Assembly: GCA_943736015.1 (NCBI GenBank)
Contig: OX031069.1
Coordinates: 38,660,728 to 38,724,727, forward strand
Direction: 5' to 3'
Source of the DNA: Tridacna crocea
Taxonomy: Eukaryota > Mollusca > Bivalvia > Cardiida > Cardiidae
DNA: 64,000 nucleotides
Each line of letters starts with the position of its first letter. The stretch's first letter is position 1. Of this stretch, positions 10,560 through 21,636 are shown piece by piece. The translations under genes were made by a program, and so were the position numbers. Under the pieces are notes generated by a model. The model was not told the DNA's origin. It made no database searches and saw only the letters and a program-made list of their open reading frames with translations.

Positions 10560-11265
10560 GTAGAAGCAAGTCTCATTCCCATCCCTGATTTCCATCCCAG
10601 CACCCTCTTCTCCCCCCCCCGCAAAAAAATAATCATGATACAATAATAATTGGGCTGTAGTTAAGATACTTTGTCTTGTGAAGCTCCAAACACATGATAT
10701 CATGATATATAGCATATTTTCATTAAAGTGCGTTGGCATGAAATTTCTGTGTTTCTTTAGTAAGCATCCTGTCTGAAAATCCGGTTCACTAAAGTACGTA
10801 CCTTTGCGATTTCCCGTCAACATTTGCGTAACTTTACACCATCTCAGACCCTTGCGTAAAGTCAATGATGTTTCATGTCAAAGCCGCATTGAAATTCTCC
10901 GTGGAATGATAAATATTCACATGACTAGTGGTCTGATCGGCTGATTTTAGCCTTTAGGTCTGGACTTTAACTTTGAACTGATGGCACATAGCCTTTCAAT
11001 GCTCATAATCTTAATTTGTGCTGTTTGCAATAGCTCGTCACGTCAATGGGGTACTTTGACAACAGAAGTTCTTCGAAAACAAGAAAAAACGAGGTTTTTG
11101 CCCGTCTGATTTTGAGCTCGTTTATCGACTCCTGTTTGATTAATTGTCTGATCGGATGTTGAGTAACCATAATTGATTGCACGATCGTCCTGCTGTGTTA
11201 ACCTTAATGACGGTCATAAAAACGAACATGACAAACCCTAATGACGGACCGTCACGCGTAACCTT
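10560..11265. other. no gene recognised
   Basis: A minus-strand frame of 102 codons spans 10557-10865, but it has no recognisable domain and ends inside a homopolymer run. No supported gene. Confidence 0.4.
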
Positions 11266-11269
11266 AATC

Positions 11270-11400
11270 ACTCACCTGGCGACAAAGTTCTATACCTGCC
11301 CAAATTCAAAGCAGTTGCACAAAAAAAATAATATGGCTCTAGTGTTGAGATTTGTCGTTGAAAGGGTAGAGCACATTGTGGGAAAAAAGAAGCTGATGGT
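11270..11400 (+). repeat. H1 half element (A arm only)
   Basis: GACAAAGTTCTATACCTGCC through AGGGTAGAGCACATTGTGGG is the A arm and the left outer stem. The sequence then leaves the family at AAAAAGAAGCTGATGG. Confidence 0.55.
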
Positions 11401-11934
11401 TTTAAAGTGTTTTGTGTGTGTGTGAGTGTGTCTTTTGATCAGCGATCATTGGATGGTTTTAACCTTTGAAAAAAAAAAACAAAGAAAATGTGATCACCAT
11501 TTCAAAAGCGGTGCATCGTACAAACGTTGGATGTCAATGTTACTTCAATTGATTTCAATTTGTTAAATGACTTTTCTCTGCAATTCTACCAAAGTTTATT
11601 TGTTGAAAAACGGGTCAATGTAGTAAGTGACAGGTTAGTTATTACCCTTTCCAACGTCATTGCGAAAGAAGGTGCTCTTGCAGATAGCAAACATCAAGCT
11701 CAGACGGCACAAAACATACAAGCTGATCTTAGATCTATGCTGTTAGCTGACCTTGGTAAATCTCATCGAATAACAAATTGTCTTAGTTGTAGAAGAATAT
11801 TTTTACTGTCGTCGAGTCGTCGAAAGGGGTTGAATTGAAATATTCTGCGCTGATAGAGTTTTAGGAGAAGGCATGTATACACAGGCTAGCAGTATACATT
11901 TGATATCACTTAAGACAGTACCATTCTAAAGGTG

Positions 11935-12275
11935 AACAGCTATTTGTACTATAATATTATCCTTAAAAAGTTACTATGATTGAAAATATGTATTATTGTA
12001 CTACTTTGACCGTGCAACTTTTTCCTTGTTAGAATAATTATTTATAAATCTAGGGCTACTCTATTCTCATTACAATGGGAGAAAATAATTACCACCCTTT
12101 TCTGAAAACTAACAAAAATGTCAAGAAATATTTTCAAAATGGGCATCAAAGGAATTTTTGGTCGGTTAGAAATGTGCAAAAAAATTAAATTATATCTGTA
12201 TAAATCCTTATTTATCAACTAATACGAAATTGCATTCCGTGTTGCACTAGAAGCGTTAGGATGGTAATACCTTAA
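11935..12275 (-). mobile_element. D390 element, diverged
   Basis: Reverse-orientation copy: GAAAATAATTACCACCCTTTTC matches the conserved inner block. The right end is GGATGGTAATACCTTAA. The TTAA at 12272-12275 is also the left target of the next H1. Confidence 0.7.
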
Positions 12276-12498
12276 CTCTTTTCCAAACGACAGATTCATA
12301 GACTGGTCAAAATTGAAAGCATTTGCAGATGACAATAAATGTGACTGAAAAGTTAAAATTTGCTATGGGAAGGGTAGAAAATATTTTGGGAAAAGGAGAA
12401 AATGCTGGTTACCAGCATTTTCTCCTTTTCCCACAATGTTTTCAAAAGGCTTCCAACCCAGGGTCGTCAAAAGTCGTCATTGTGTGGTAAAAAGTTAA
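12272..12498 (+). mobile_element. H1 MITE
   Basis: TTAACTCTTTTCCAAACGAC to GTGTGGTAAAAAGTTAA; palindrome 12385-12445. It starts on the terminal TTAA of the D390 copy. Confidence 0.88.
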
Positions 12499-12499
12499 G

Positions 12500-13270
12500 A
12501 GAAGCTTGTGTCGCTTTGTTATCAAGATGGCATTGCTGATAACAACTAGTGGTCTTGACAATAAAATTGTTCAATCTATGTCAAATCTCCAGTCACAATC
12601 TTCCAAAGATAGCAAAGCAGTACACCGACGGAGAATAAATATCTTGAAAAGAACAATGAATGAACCATAGAGCAACAGAATTGAAATCGGACATGTAAAA
12701 ACCGAAACTTGCTATGAAGTGATCAGAATTATCGACCAGGCTGCGTCTGCGTTATCAAGCAGTCTACAAAGCAGCATTTCCCTTTCTAAAATTTGTATAT
12801 TTAACTATGTGATGATATACTCGATATATATACAGGCAACTCTCGTTCGAGGTGTTTACTCCGATAAAGGGTAATGTTAAAGCATTCAAAAGAGTAAAGC
12901 ACACTACCGGAAATCCAGTTAATGAAGTGTGACGCAATCAAAGTTCATTTGGTAACAGACATGTGGTTTAAAGGTGCTTATTTCATGCTTTCCGGTAGGA
13001 TATCGAGAACTATCAGTGAAAATATTTTTCGATCTTACACTGGTACCGCCAGTGAAAATACCGATTTTCACTTCTTGTTGCCTTGGTAAATTGCGCGTGC
13101 CAAGCAACCAGATGGGAAATATGACGTCATATACCTTACATTTCTCGCGCTTGACGTAATATTTCTATGGGTTGCAATGCGTTAGGGGTACGCCACGGGG
13201 AATAACGGAAAATAAGTGTACTGGATTTTGATAAAGCTCCTCCTAGAAAGGGTTAAAAGCATGAAATAAA
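12500..13270. other. no gene recognised; small palindrome at 13050
   Basis: AGTGAAAATACCGATTTTCACT near 13050 is a short near-palindrome. It shares the GTGAAAATATTT motif with the larger inverted repeat that follows at 13275. Confidence 0.4.
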
Positions 13271-13274
13271 TAGA

Positions 13275-13429
13275 ATATTTGTATTTTCGGTGAAAGATCG
13301 AAATTTATTTCATCTCGTGAACACCATCGGTTATATTTTCACTCGTGGCTGCGCCACACGTGAAAATATTTCCCATGGTGTTCACTAAATGAAATAAATT
13401 TCGATCTTTCACCGAAAAAAAACAAATAT
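13275..13429. repeat. 155-bp inverted repeat
   Basis: Arms of about 65 bp run from TTTTCGGTGAAAGATCG inward to ATTTTCACTCGTG and back. The centre is CTGCGC. Possibly a palindromic MITE; no target duplication could be fixed. Confidence 0.7.
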
Positions 13430-13487
13430 CCTCTATATCATTTCGACCATTGCTTACATGGATTTCTTGAAGAAGCCTTGTATTGAT

Positions 13488-13686
13488 GTAGTATACTGGT
13501 CTATCCCACAAATAGATATAAATGTATAGCATGTGTTTATATGAGGGGACACATATACTGGCTTGCTATAGACCTACATGTAGCTTTTTAAAAAAGCTAG
13601 CTCTATAGCATGGCAGTTTAAGTGTCCCCATATACAAACACATGCTATACATTTATATCTATCTGTGGGATAGACAAGTATACTAC
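13488..13686. mobile_element. palindromic element related to the 43-kb SINEs
   Basis: Arms of about 95 bp start GTAGTATACTGGTCTATCCC and meet at CTTTTTAAAAAAGC. Each arm equals the 5' segment of the SINE-like units at 43.2-43.7 kb, here head to head without the tRNA-like part. Confidence 0.75.
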
Positions 13687-14383
13687 AGTAAAGGTCTGTA
13701 CCATTAAATGTAGTTCTGACGGGATAATCGTATATAAAATTACATGCGAACTGAGGACGGTACAATTGCTTGATTATCTTTGCGTGAAAAAGGACAATTA
13801 ACAGCAGAAGATGTTTTATAGATTTCTTCGCCGTTTTTAACACGCATCCGGCAATTTCACGGCAACATTTTTTATTGGTCGCTTTTGATTGACAGCTTTT
13901 ACTCATGAAATGGCCGTCGTGCTTTTTCCCCCGTCTTAAAGCCCAGCTAGCAGGAAAAGGTAAATAATACTGGGGTAAAATCGCAGCTTAAAACCAGAAA
14001 ATTCATACGATTAAAATGTATGAATATTATTAGGAGTCTGAAAATATCTTATGTCTGTCAAACTATTAGTTGATGGCAGGAAAATGAATTTTAAACTTGA
14101 TTTAAAGATGCAAAACGTTGCCTAAATTGTGACTACGATATTGTTTACTTTTGCCAAATCAGGAGCCTCAAAGCTTTTATCACAAGACGCCGTGTTTAAG
14201 GTAGTGGACCCGTAATAGGCCTGGAGCAGCATGGCATAATTTTTTTTTTTGACACTTGATAAAGACAGATTTGTACAGATATAATACTTTTTCGAACATA
14301 ATTATGGCGGTAAAGGGGGAAAACTCTGATAACTAGTATAGATACCTTTAATTCAATCTTTCTTTTCTTCCATCATAGAAATC

Positions 14384-14609
14384 CCCATTACCGCACTATC
14401 TCTACTTTTGACGACCCTTAGAAAGAAGCCTTTAGAAAACTTTGTGGAAAAAGGAGAAAATGCTGGTAACCAGCATTTTCTCCTTTTCCCACAATGTTTT
14501 CTACCCTTCTCAAAACAAATTTCAAATTTTCAGTCACTTTTATTTTGTCGTCTGCAAATGCTTTCGATTTGGACAAACCTGAACTTTTGTCGCTTGGTAA
14601 TGAGTTTAA
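14384..14609 (-). mobile_element. H1 MITE
   Basis: B arm CCCATTACCGCACTATCTCT, strong palindrome, A arm ending GGTAATGAGTTTAA. The left TTAA is not preserved. Confidence 0.82.
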
Positions 14610-14739
14610 TCAAACCTCAATTCAAACCCTCTTCATCTGCATATTCTTTTAACTGTAATTGTATCAAGTTTTGCATTTTTATTGTCTTGTAGAGAGCGTA
14701 AAAATAAAATGCGGCAGATAACTTTGAAATAATCCAAAT

Positions 14740-14826
14740 ACATTAATCCTTATCGGCTGCTAAGCGCGACTCACAGACTCACAGAATGTACAGTCTAAGT
14801 TTTGATCTACGCTGTCCGGTAAGGCG
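14740..14826 (+). repeat. H2 fragment
   Basis: TTATCGGCTGCTAAGCGCGA matches the H2 end, and GTACAGTCTAAGTTTTGATC is a worn right stem. The left stem is lost. Confidence 0.5.
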
Positions 14827-15071
14827 ATATCATTCACAAACACAAAACTTTGACATAGCTTTATTCAATTCTTTTTTTGCAATCGAATTGAACATCTTAT
14901 TTTAGTTGTTTTGCGGGATAAGGACTAAGTACTGAATGTCGGATATTTTCATCCATAAACTCTTATACTATCAGATCAAAAAGATAAAACTTCCAAACCG
15001 ATAGGCCGAAAGTAAAAACCCAAATATTGCTGTTTGATTGAGTTTTTTTTTTTTTTTTTCCTTTTCGGAAA

Positions 15072-15333
15072 TATGTGACCCATCACGCGAAAAGGGACTA
15101 TCTGGGATTTCCGTACATCAATTAGATGAAAATAGACCAAGGATAGTGCGGGTCATTTTAAGCTGATTATTCAAAAATAATTGTACAGTAAGGTAGATTG
15201 ATCAATATTGATACAGAAAATGTCATAAAAGCGAAAAATGTCGACCCTGGTCAGCCTGCGCAATCCGCGCAGCCCAACCAGGACTGACTCTTTTTGCACT
15301 AAGAAGGTACCTTTTTGCGTGACTGGTCACATA
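15072..15333 (+). mobile_element. T1 element
   Basis: Terminal inverted repeats TATGTGACCCATCACGCG and its partner ending GTGACTGGTCACATA. Near the right end is an H3-type hairpin (CCTGGTCAGCCTGCGC...). TA at the borders suits a Tc1/mariner-type insertion. Confidence 0.8.
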
Positions 15334-15477
15334 ATTATATCTCCTTGTGGGTCATTGTAGGTCCAAGATCAGACTACAATAATGATAGGGTTGTATAGAA
15401 AAAGAATAGATTGCTATTCACATGTATGTGCAATTTCAACCTCTGGATCTGCCTCTATTTTTTCAAATCAATCAAAA

Positions 15478-15704
15478 TTAATTCTTCCATAGATACCCAT
15501 TTCTACGCATTGCTTGTAGGAGCCTTTGGAAAACACTGTGGCAAAAGGTGAAATTGCTCGTGACGAGCAATTTCACCTTTTGCCACAATGTTTTCTATGC
15601 TATCAAAAGGTGTCATATATACACATAAGAAACAGCTTCATCCAAGCTGTTATTTAGGGGCAATTACAGATACCATAGAAATGCCTTATGGGGTAAAGGG
15701 TTAA
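15478..15704 (-). mobile_element. H1b MITE
   Basis: Reverse copy of the 9.4-kb element with TTAA at both ends and the inner stem GGTGAAATTGCTCGTGACGA and partner. Having two copies confirms that H1b is a family. Confidence 0.85.
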
Positions 15705-15844
15705 GTCTGCTGCCTTTCGACACAACTCGATCTATTCTGTAAGTATACCTGGGGCTTGCAAAATAGCCTTCTACAAAGTACAAATAAACATTAATTTTAC
15801 AAATTTACCGGAGCTTCAAAGTTTATATCTGTCTTTCGTCACGT

Positions 15845-15960
15845 TATTGGGAAGGAGAAGACGCTATTTACAAGCATTTCTGCTTTTCCTACAACGTTTT
15901 CAAATGTATATTTCCCCCGGTTCAGTTGAAGGCCATATTGTGTCAAAAGATTAATTAATC
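15845..15960 (-). repeat. H1 remnant
   Basis: GAAGGAGAAGACGCTATTTAC and ACAAGCATTTCTGCTTTTCC are worn stems, followed by CAACGTTTTCAAA. Confidence 0.45.
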
Positions 15961-16328
15961 AATTCATGTAAAAATTGTCGTCAGCTACAAAGTTCATAAC
16001 TCACTTAGAAATTCCTTGAAAAAAATGATTTGGCTATTTGACGTAATAACGACATAAGTTCACGCGAGAGCAAAGAGATAATTTAGCGAAGTGGAATCTT
16101 TGATGGTTTATTTAGATAAAAAATAACTTTTTTCAGATAAATTGACTTTTGGCATGATACATGAATAATGACGCTGTTCTATGTGAAGTTTTGTTTCTTC
16201 GACCAATATTTGGTTATCTAATATGGTCGCAGTTTTTCGAAATATTTTTTTTTCCCATGGCTTGGTCGGTTATTCCCCTGAAAAAAAAAATCTGATGGCA
16301 ATTAAATCATAGATTTTATTTTTTCTTT

Positions 16329-16557
16329 TTAACTCTTTACCACACGACAAAATTTTAGACTGGTTCAAATTGAAAGCATTTGCAGACGACAAAATAAAGG
16401 CGAGTGAAAAATTGAAATTTGTTCTGGGAATGGTAGAAAACACTGTGGGAAAAGGAGAAAATGCTGGTTACCAGCATTTTCTCCTTTTCCTACAGTGTTT
16501 TCAAAAGGCTTCTTTCTCAGGGGCGTCAAAAGTAGGGATTGTGTGGAAATAGGTTAA
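16329..16557 (+). mobile_element. H1 MITE
   Basis: TTAACTCTTTACCACACGAC to GGAAATAGGTTAA. The outer stem has the paired variant CACTG/CAGTG in place of CATTG/CAATG. Confidence 0.9.
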
Positions 16558-16798
16558 TTTACTCACTCACTCACTCGCTTACTAGGCAACTGCTTTGAGG
16601 TGCAACGTCTAAGAACGCTCAGTACCTTGGGGTTCGGAGGACGAACTTCGGAATCATGGGTCGCTAAAAATACACCTTTACTACTCAGACATGCAGGGCG
16701 GCTTCTTTTTCAGCAATTTTTTGTTTTTTTCTCATACATGCCTTTCTTTTTCTGTAAGAATTGTGCTGATGCTTCATGCAATAAACGCTTTCTGTTGT

Positions 16799-17054
16799 GG
16801 CCCGCCCGGGTGGCTCAGTGGTGACCTGATGGTCGTGAGTTCGATACTCGGTTGAGGCGAACTTTCTTTCCGGCGTATTTTCGCCTCTCACCTCTGCTGG
16901 AGCATGTGAGAAAAGTAGTCGGTGGCTTTGGAAAGAAAGTTGTGTTAGTACCTGTGTGAGAAAGCCAGGAAACACATGTGTGTCACCGACCGCCATGATA
17001 TGACCTTAGCTGTTGAAGTGGCGTTAAACCCCAATACAACCAACCAACCAACCA
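16799..17054 (+). mobile_element. SINE type A with 12-bp target duplication
   Basis: GCTTTCTGTTGT at 16787-16798 is repeated exactly at 17055-17066, bracketing the element. A box TGGCTCAGTGG 16811-16821, B box GAGTTCGATACTC 16836-16848. The tail is GTGGCGTTAAACCCCAATAC and four CAAC units. This is the best preserved copy here and defines the ends of the family. Confidence 0.93.
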
Positions 17055-17469
17055 GCTTTCTGTTGTATTTCTTATTTTATATCTCTGTATCGATACAGTT
17101 ACAAGGACTTGTTCTACTGGCACATACATAACCTAATACAAACAAGCCAACAAACAACCCACACAATCTAAAAGCGTTGGCACACTCTTGGAAATCTCCG
17201 TTCTCTATACAATATGCAAATATACAAAGATGATAGATCCAAAACGAGTCGACGAGCTACACGATAGTATCAGAGTATTTCCGAATAGTAAGAGGAAGAA
17301 ATTGACCAGGGAAATAACATTTGCTATAGAAGTGATAAACGATGCTGATAAGTGCATAATGCTAGTTAGATCGACAAATACTGACTTTTTATTTCCAGAG
17401 AAAAATAAATATCTACAGGGCTGTACTGAAAATAGAAGCATGTTCGTACGTCTGTTGACTTTCACATAG

Positions 17470-18370
17470 GTATTTGGCGACTTTTCTTGTTATAGTACTA
17501 AACTATTTCGAGCAGTCACCTACAAAATCTTAACGCCTGCATTGTTTACTTTTGACCAGCACTGGGCCTGTAACACGTTTTTGACGCAGTTTTCTTTTTA
17601 CAATTCACAAATTTAGACCAAAAATTTTCGTGATCTGTGAAAGTTACATGTAAGCATTTTCAACCCTTTTTTTATGTTCAACCAAAACAATCGACGAGGA
17701 CATAACATCCGCCTTGTCCTTCCTGGCATCCGTGCGACTATCAAAAACTTACCAACTTACTTTCCACACCATTTCTAATCATATTTCATTATGATTGGAA
17801 CAAAAAGGTCTTCATTTGGTTTGATTATCTTTGTCAAACTTAAGGTTATTTAAAAGTTTAGTCCCTTATTTCGTTTCGGCTATTTTCCTCGACATTCAGT
17901 CACTGGTATTTTACGAAACTTATGTAAAGCTTTCCAACATAGATGGCACACCAAAGGCTCGCTTCATAACAATTTCCATAAACGTATAGTCGTTCAGTCT
18001 TTTTTTTTTCAGATTAATTTATGGCGTCTTCCCAAAAGGACTAAAAAAAAAAAGAAAAAAAATCAACAAAATTTTTATCTCAACATCAGCTCATGTTAGA
18101 TCCCGTATATCCATAATAAAGTTTCATGATGTCTTTCCTGTTTTAAGGCATTACTAATAGACATTTTAAACCATCTTTTCGCAGAGTGTAGCTTAAATGT
18201 ATTTTAGCTGATGCAAAATTATTTCTATATTTGTTCAATGACATATATCTTTGCAATAAGAAAAGACATAATTTCGGAGAGACACAAGATGCTGCTGTCT
18301 TCAAACTGTTTGATTTTTGTAAGTCGATCATATCCATCCTTGAGTGCGTTACAACATGAGTGTAGATTGT
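17470..18370. other. no gene recognised
   Basis: Upstream, a plus-strand frame (17188-17469, 93 codons, hydrophilic, MIDPKRVDELHD) and downstream a minus frame (18143-18337) have no recognisable domain. The rest is AT-rich with poly-A/T runs near 18000. Confidence 0.4.
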
Positions 18371-18378
18371 TGTAGTTA

Positions 18379-18793
18379 TATACTACTCAAAATTTGCAAG
18401 GGATCGCCATGAAAGATTCATCCTAAATATATATGTGGCATGTATCATGTATGGTTTTAAAATATGTTATATTGCCACGCTGATAAAAAAAAAAATACCA
18501 GGGGAAATGGATCTTTACCTCACAATGCCGACACTGAGAAAAAAGCCTTTGGAAAACATTGTTGTAAAAGGAGAAAATGCAGGGTACCTGCATTTTCTCC
18601 TTTTCCAACAATGTTTTCTACTCTTTGACAGACAGCGTACTGCACGTTGCATATAGTTTTTGGTCAGCAAATGCTTTCAATTTGGACATATTTAGAATTT
18701 TACAGTATGGTAAAGAGTATACGCAGAACTGTTGTAACATATAAACCAATACAGAAATATGTAAGTGATCCCTATGAAAGTTTGAGTAGTATA
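18379..18793 (+). mobile_element. TA-type MITE interrupted by H1
   Basis: Terminal inverted repeats TATACTACTCAAAATTTGCA and its partner GTTTGAGTAGTATA, each next to GGATC/GATCC. TA borders fit Tc1/mariner. The H1 copy at 18513-18719 lies inside. A solo end of the same family is at 39.56 kb. Confidence 0.75.
18513..18719 (-). mobile_element. H1 MITE, shortened, with variant stem
   Basis: The inner stem is ATGCAGG/CCTGCAT instead of ATGCTGG/CCAGCAT, and the outer stem has GTTG/CAAC instead of GTGG/CCAC. Both changes keep pairing. The A arm is partly replaced by CAGACAGCGTACTGCACG. Confidence 0.8.
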
Positions 18794-18839
18794 TAATAAT
18801 TATATAATGTTCTTCCTTGTTTTTATATAAGGTTTGAAT

Positions 18840-19240
18840 TTACGCACATGTATCACAGTGTTTCCAACTATCCAGCAGGGATGAATTAAACCAGTAGTAG
18901 GAGTGTACATGACAGCATGAATGACCACGTCTAAAACATGGGGTCCTATGACGTCTGTAAGCAAAATGGCGACATGGTTCTGTCAGTTCCACCAGACACA
19001 GGTGTGCTGCAAATGAGTTAGGTTCACTGCAAATGAAATATTTCTTCAAAATACACTTCCAGCACGTTTCTGTCAACATTTATCCTCGTGATAGACCCGA
19101 TATGGAAAATAAAATTGGCAACATAAGTAAGAATAAATGAAAAAAAATCTTGACATTTGTGAAATTTAAGATTACTATTTCGTTTCGACCGCTAGACTGC
19201 CAAATATATAATCTGGACTTCTGTTGCCGGCTAAAGATAT
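18840..19240. other. no gene recognised
   Basis: A minus-strand frame of 79 codons (18840-19079) shows CH/CR-rich composition but no repeat spacing of a zinc finger. Not supported as a gene. Confidence 0.35.
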
Positions 19241-19269
19241 TATACTACGGAACCCCTAAAGTGACAAGT

Positions 19270-19371
19270 TCTTTCGTTTTACGAAATAGTGCGAATAGTA
19301 TTTCGTAGAAACGAGATATTATTTCGTAATTACGAAATGATTATTTCGTTAAAGCGAAATAGTATTTCATG
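19270..19371. repeat. ATTTCGT/ACGAAAT palindrome cluster
   Basis: Alternating copies of TATTTCGT and ACGAAAT can fold in several registers, centred on ATTTCGTAATTACGAAAT. Confidence 0.7.
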
Positions 19372-19717
19372 CTTTATCGTATTGGTTTGGCTAAGCACAC
19401 AGGGAGTGTAGATTTAAGATCAGATTGCACTCTCTTTGTTACCTGGTATTGATCATACACAAAAAAGACTGTTTTGTCCTACGGCCCAGACAGACTTAAG
19501 AAAGAGAATAATGTTATGTAAAAGTTAGGAACTTTTGTATTCTATTAGGTGTCGGTTAATTACCACAGACAAATCACTTTGAATTTGTATATTCAGCTTC
19601 TTTGAAAACAATAACAAAAATGACACTAACCAATGAAAAGTTAAATCGTCTTAGCATGTAAACCGCCAGCGTATTCAAGACAATAAATAAAGCTCTACTT
19701 TAATGCTTATTAGGCTC

Positions 19718-19892
19718 TTAACTTTTTACCAAACGACAAAATTTCAGTCTGGTCCAAATTCAAAGCAAAATTAATGCAGACGACAAAATAAACATTGCTC
19801 AAAAAATGAAATTCGTTGGGAGGGGTAGAAAACATTTTTTCTAAAGGCTTTCTCGGGGCGTCAAAACTTGGGATTGTGTGGTAAAGAGTAAA
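19718..19892 (+). mobile_element. H1 MITE without its hairpin
   Basis: A arm TTTACCAAACGACAAAATTT up to GTAGAAAACATT joins directly to CTAAAGGCTTTCTC of the B arm. About 55 bp, the entire palindrome, are missing. Both outer ends are kept. Confidence 0.85.
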
Positions 19893-20144
19893 AATATTTC
19901 ATATACTAAAGTATCCTTGAGGAGAATTATTAGACTTTGAAGCTCTGCGAAAAGAAGTGTTTGCTGGTAACTGTCTCACACACTGCTTTGTACACAGTCA
20001 AAACTCGGGATTGTGTGGTAAAGAGTTAATAAAATATTTCATGTACTATAGTCCCCTAGTGGAGAATGATTAGACTTTGAAGCACTAGGAAAAGAAGTTA
20101 ATGCCGGTAACTGTCTTTTTTTTTTTGACCCAGTCAACGATAAC
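19871..20144 (+). repeat. 137-bp tandem duplication, two copies
   Basis: GGATTGTGTGGTAAAGAGT begins at 19871 and again at 20008. Each is followed by AAATATTTCAT, a shared TTAGACTTTGAAGC block and GGTAACTGTCT. The unit includes the B-arm end of the H1 above it. Confidence 0.85.
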
Positions 20145-20269
20145 TTACTTTGAGAAACTTTTTAACTTCTTCGAATGCAAATGCTTATAATGTATACCAT
20201 TCTGAAGTTTTATCGTCTGTAAATGATAAACAGTTTTACGAACCCCCCCTCCCCCCCCCCCAAAAAAAA

Positions 20270-20522
20270 AATCTAGACTTGACCGAAATGAAAGCATTTG
20301 CGGACGACTAACGAGATGTGGCTCTTATGACAAATTTTGTCCTTGATAGGATAGAAAACATCGTGGGAAAAGGAGAAAATGCTGATGATTAGCATTTTCT
20401 TCTTTTCTCACAATATTTCTATTGTTTCAAGGATAAAACTCACTATTTTAAGTTACATTTTAGTTTGTCGTCTTGCCTACATTTGTGCTCTTAGTTTGCG
20501 GAAGTTTTAAATTTTGAGTTAA
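20270..20522. mobile_element. H1 variant with two A arms
   Basis: Left: CTTGACCGAAATGAAAGCAT then GCGGACGAC. Right: TAGTTTGTCGTCTTGCC. Both flank the palindrome GCTGATGATTAGC. Both sides are A-type, so the element is symmetric, unlike standard H1. Confidence 0.65.
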
Positions 20523-20579
20523 ACATGCTTTGTTCATGCGTAATACAATAGATCTACACGTCTGCAATTTTGTCGTCTG

Positions 20580-20797
20580 TTAATTCTTTATCAAACGACA
20601 AATTATAGACTTGTCCAAAATGAAAGCACTTGCAGACGACAAAATAAATGTGACTTAAGAATCGAAATATGATTTAGGAAGGGTAGAAAATATTGTGGGT
20701 AAAGGAGAAAATGCTGGTTACCAGCATTTTCTACTTTTGCCACAATGTGTTCAAAAGTCTTCTTTCTCAGGGTCGTTATTGTGTGGTAAAGACGGTT
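20580..20797 (+). mobile_element. H1 MITE
   Basis: TTAATTCTTTATCAAACGAC to GTGTGGTAAAGACGGTTA; palindrome 20700-20750 nearly perfect. Confidence 0.8.
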
Positions 20798-20879
20798 ACA
20801 GGGTTTCAATTAGTGAAATACTAAGTAACCTGCAATTCTGAAATCCTTGAAAAAGAAGGGCATGTCTCGATAGATTACG

Positions 20880-21115
20880 ACCCCGTGTTTAATGACCCTA
20901 AGAAATAGATCCATGGGAAACATCATGGAAAAAGAAGAAAATGATGGCAACCAGGATATTTCCCGTCAACTACAACGTTTTCAACCCTTCAAACTGAAAA
21001 AAAAATATAAAAGAAAAAGGTCAATGTTTCAGTCAGATTTAGTTTGCCGTCTAGATATGCTTTCAATTTGAAAAAAAAATCTAGAAGTTTGTTGGTTGGG
21101 AGATTCAGACAGCAG
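20880..21115 (-). mobile_element. H1 MITE, heavily decayed
   Basis: AATGACCCTAAGAAATAGAT, ATGATGGCAACCAGGATATTTC and TTTGCCGTCTAGATATGCTT keep the order B arm, stem, A arm. Poly-A stretches have grown inside. Confidence 0.6.
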
Positions 21116-21636
21116 AAATTTGGACCTGGAATTTCTTTGACAAACATGAGCCCTGGAAGTTTTTTTTTAACTTGTATTTACTTACACCAAACCTAATTTG
21201 AAATTTACGATCAGATTATTATGAGGCCACATTAATGGCAACAAAGTTACATTTGCACCGTGACGGGTTGTGTGGTCATGTGACTGTTCTTTTGCAAGAC
21301 GCGACAGAGGCTGAGCCAAGAGCACCTAAACGACTTGGAAAAGAATAAAGGAACGGTCGCTGTCATATACGTTTGACCGAAAATCCCGTTGAAAACAGCG
21401 GAAATTTCCAATCACGTAAGCAAACCCATCCTTGAAATTATAATTGATTTTTACGTCAGTGCTGAGCACACACCTGTTACATGTACATGTATTCGTTATA
21501 TTAGCGCACTTGGCAGGTGTCAAAAACTGAGGATCTAAATGAGGTCGAAGTGACCGCATGCATATTTAATGTTATTTCGAAACGTTTGTGCAGATTCTCG
21601 TTGGTTTCCTCGATCGTTTCAGGAATTCAAGTAGTA

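Noticed and set aside
11527..11838. 103-codon plus frame
   Set aside because: Its middle (CAAGCTCAGACGGCAC...) looks like a worn H2 hairpin, so it is not a gene.
17188..17469. 93-codon hydrophilic plus frame after a SINE
   Set aside because: No homology recognised, no splice context; the opposite strand is open for 86 codons over the same stretch.
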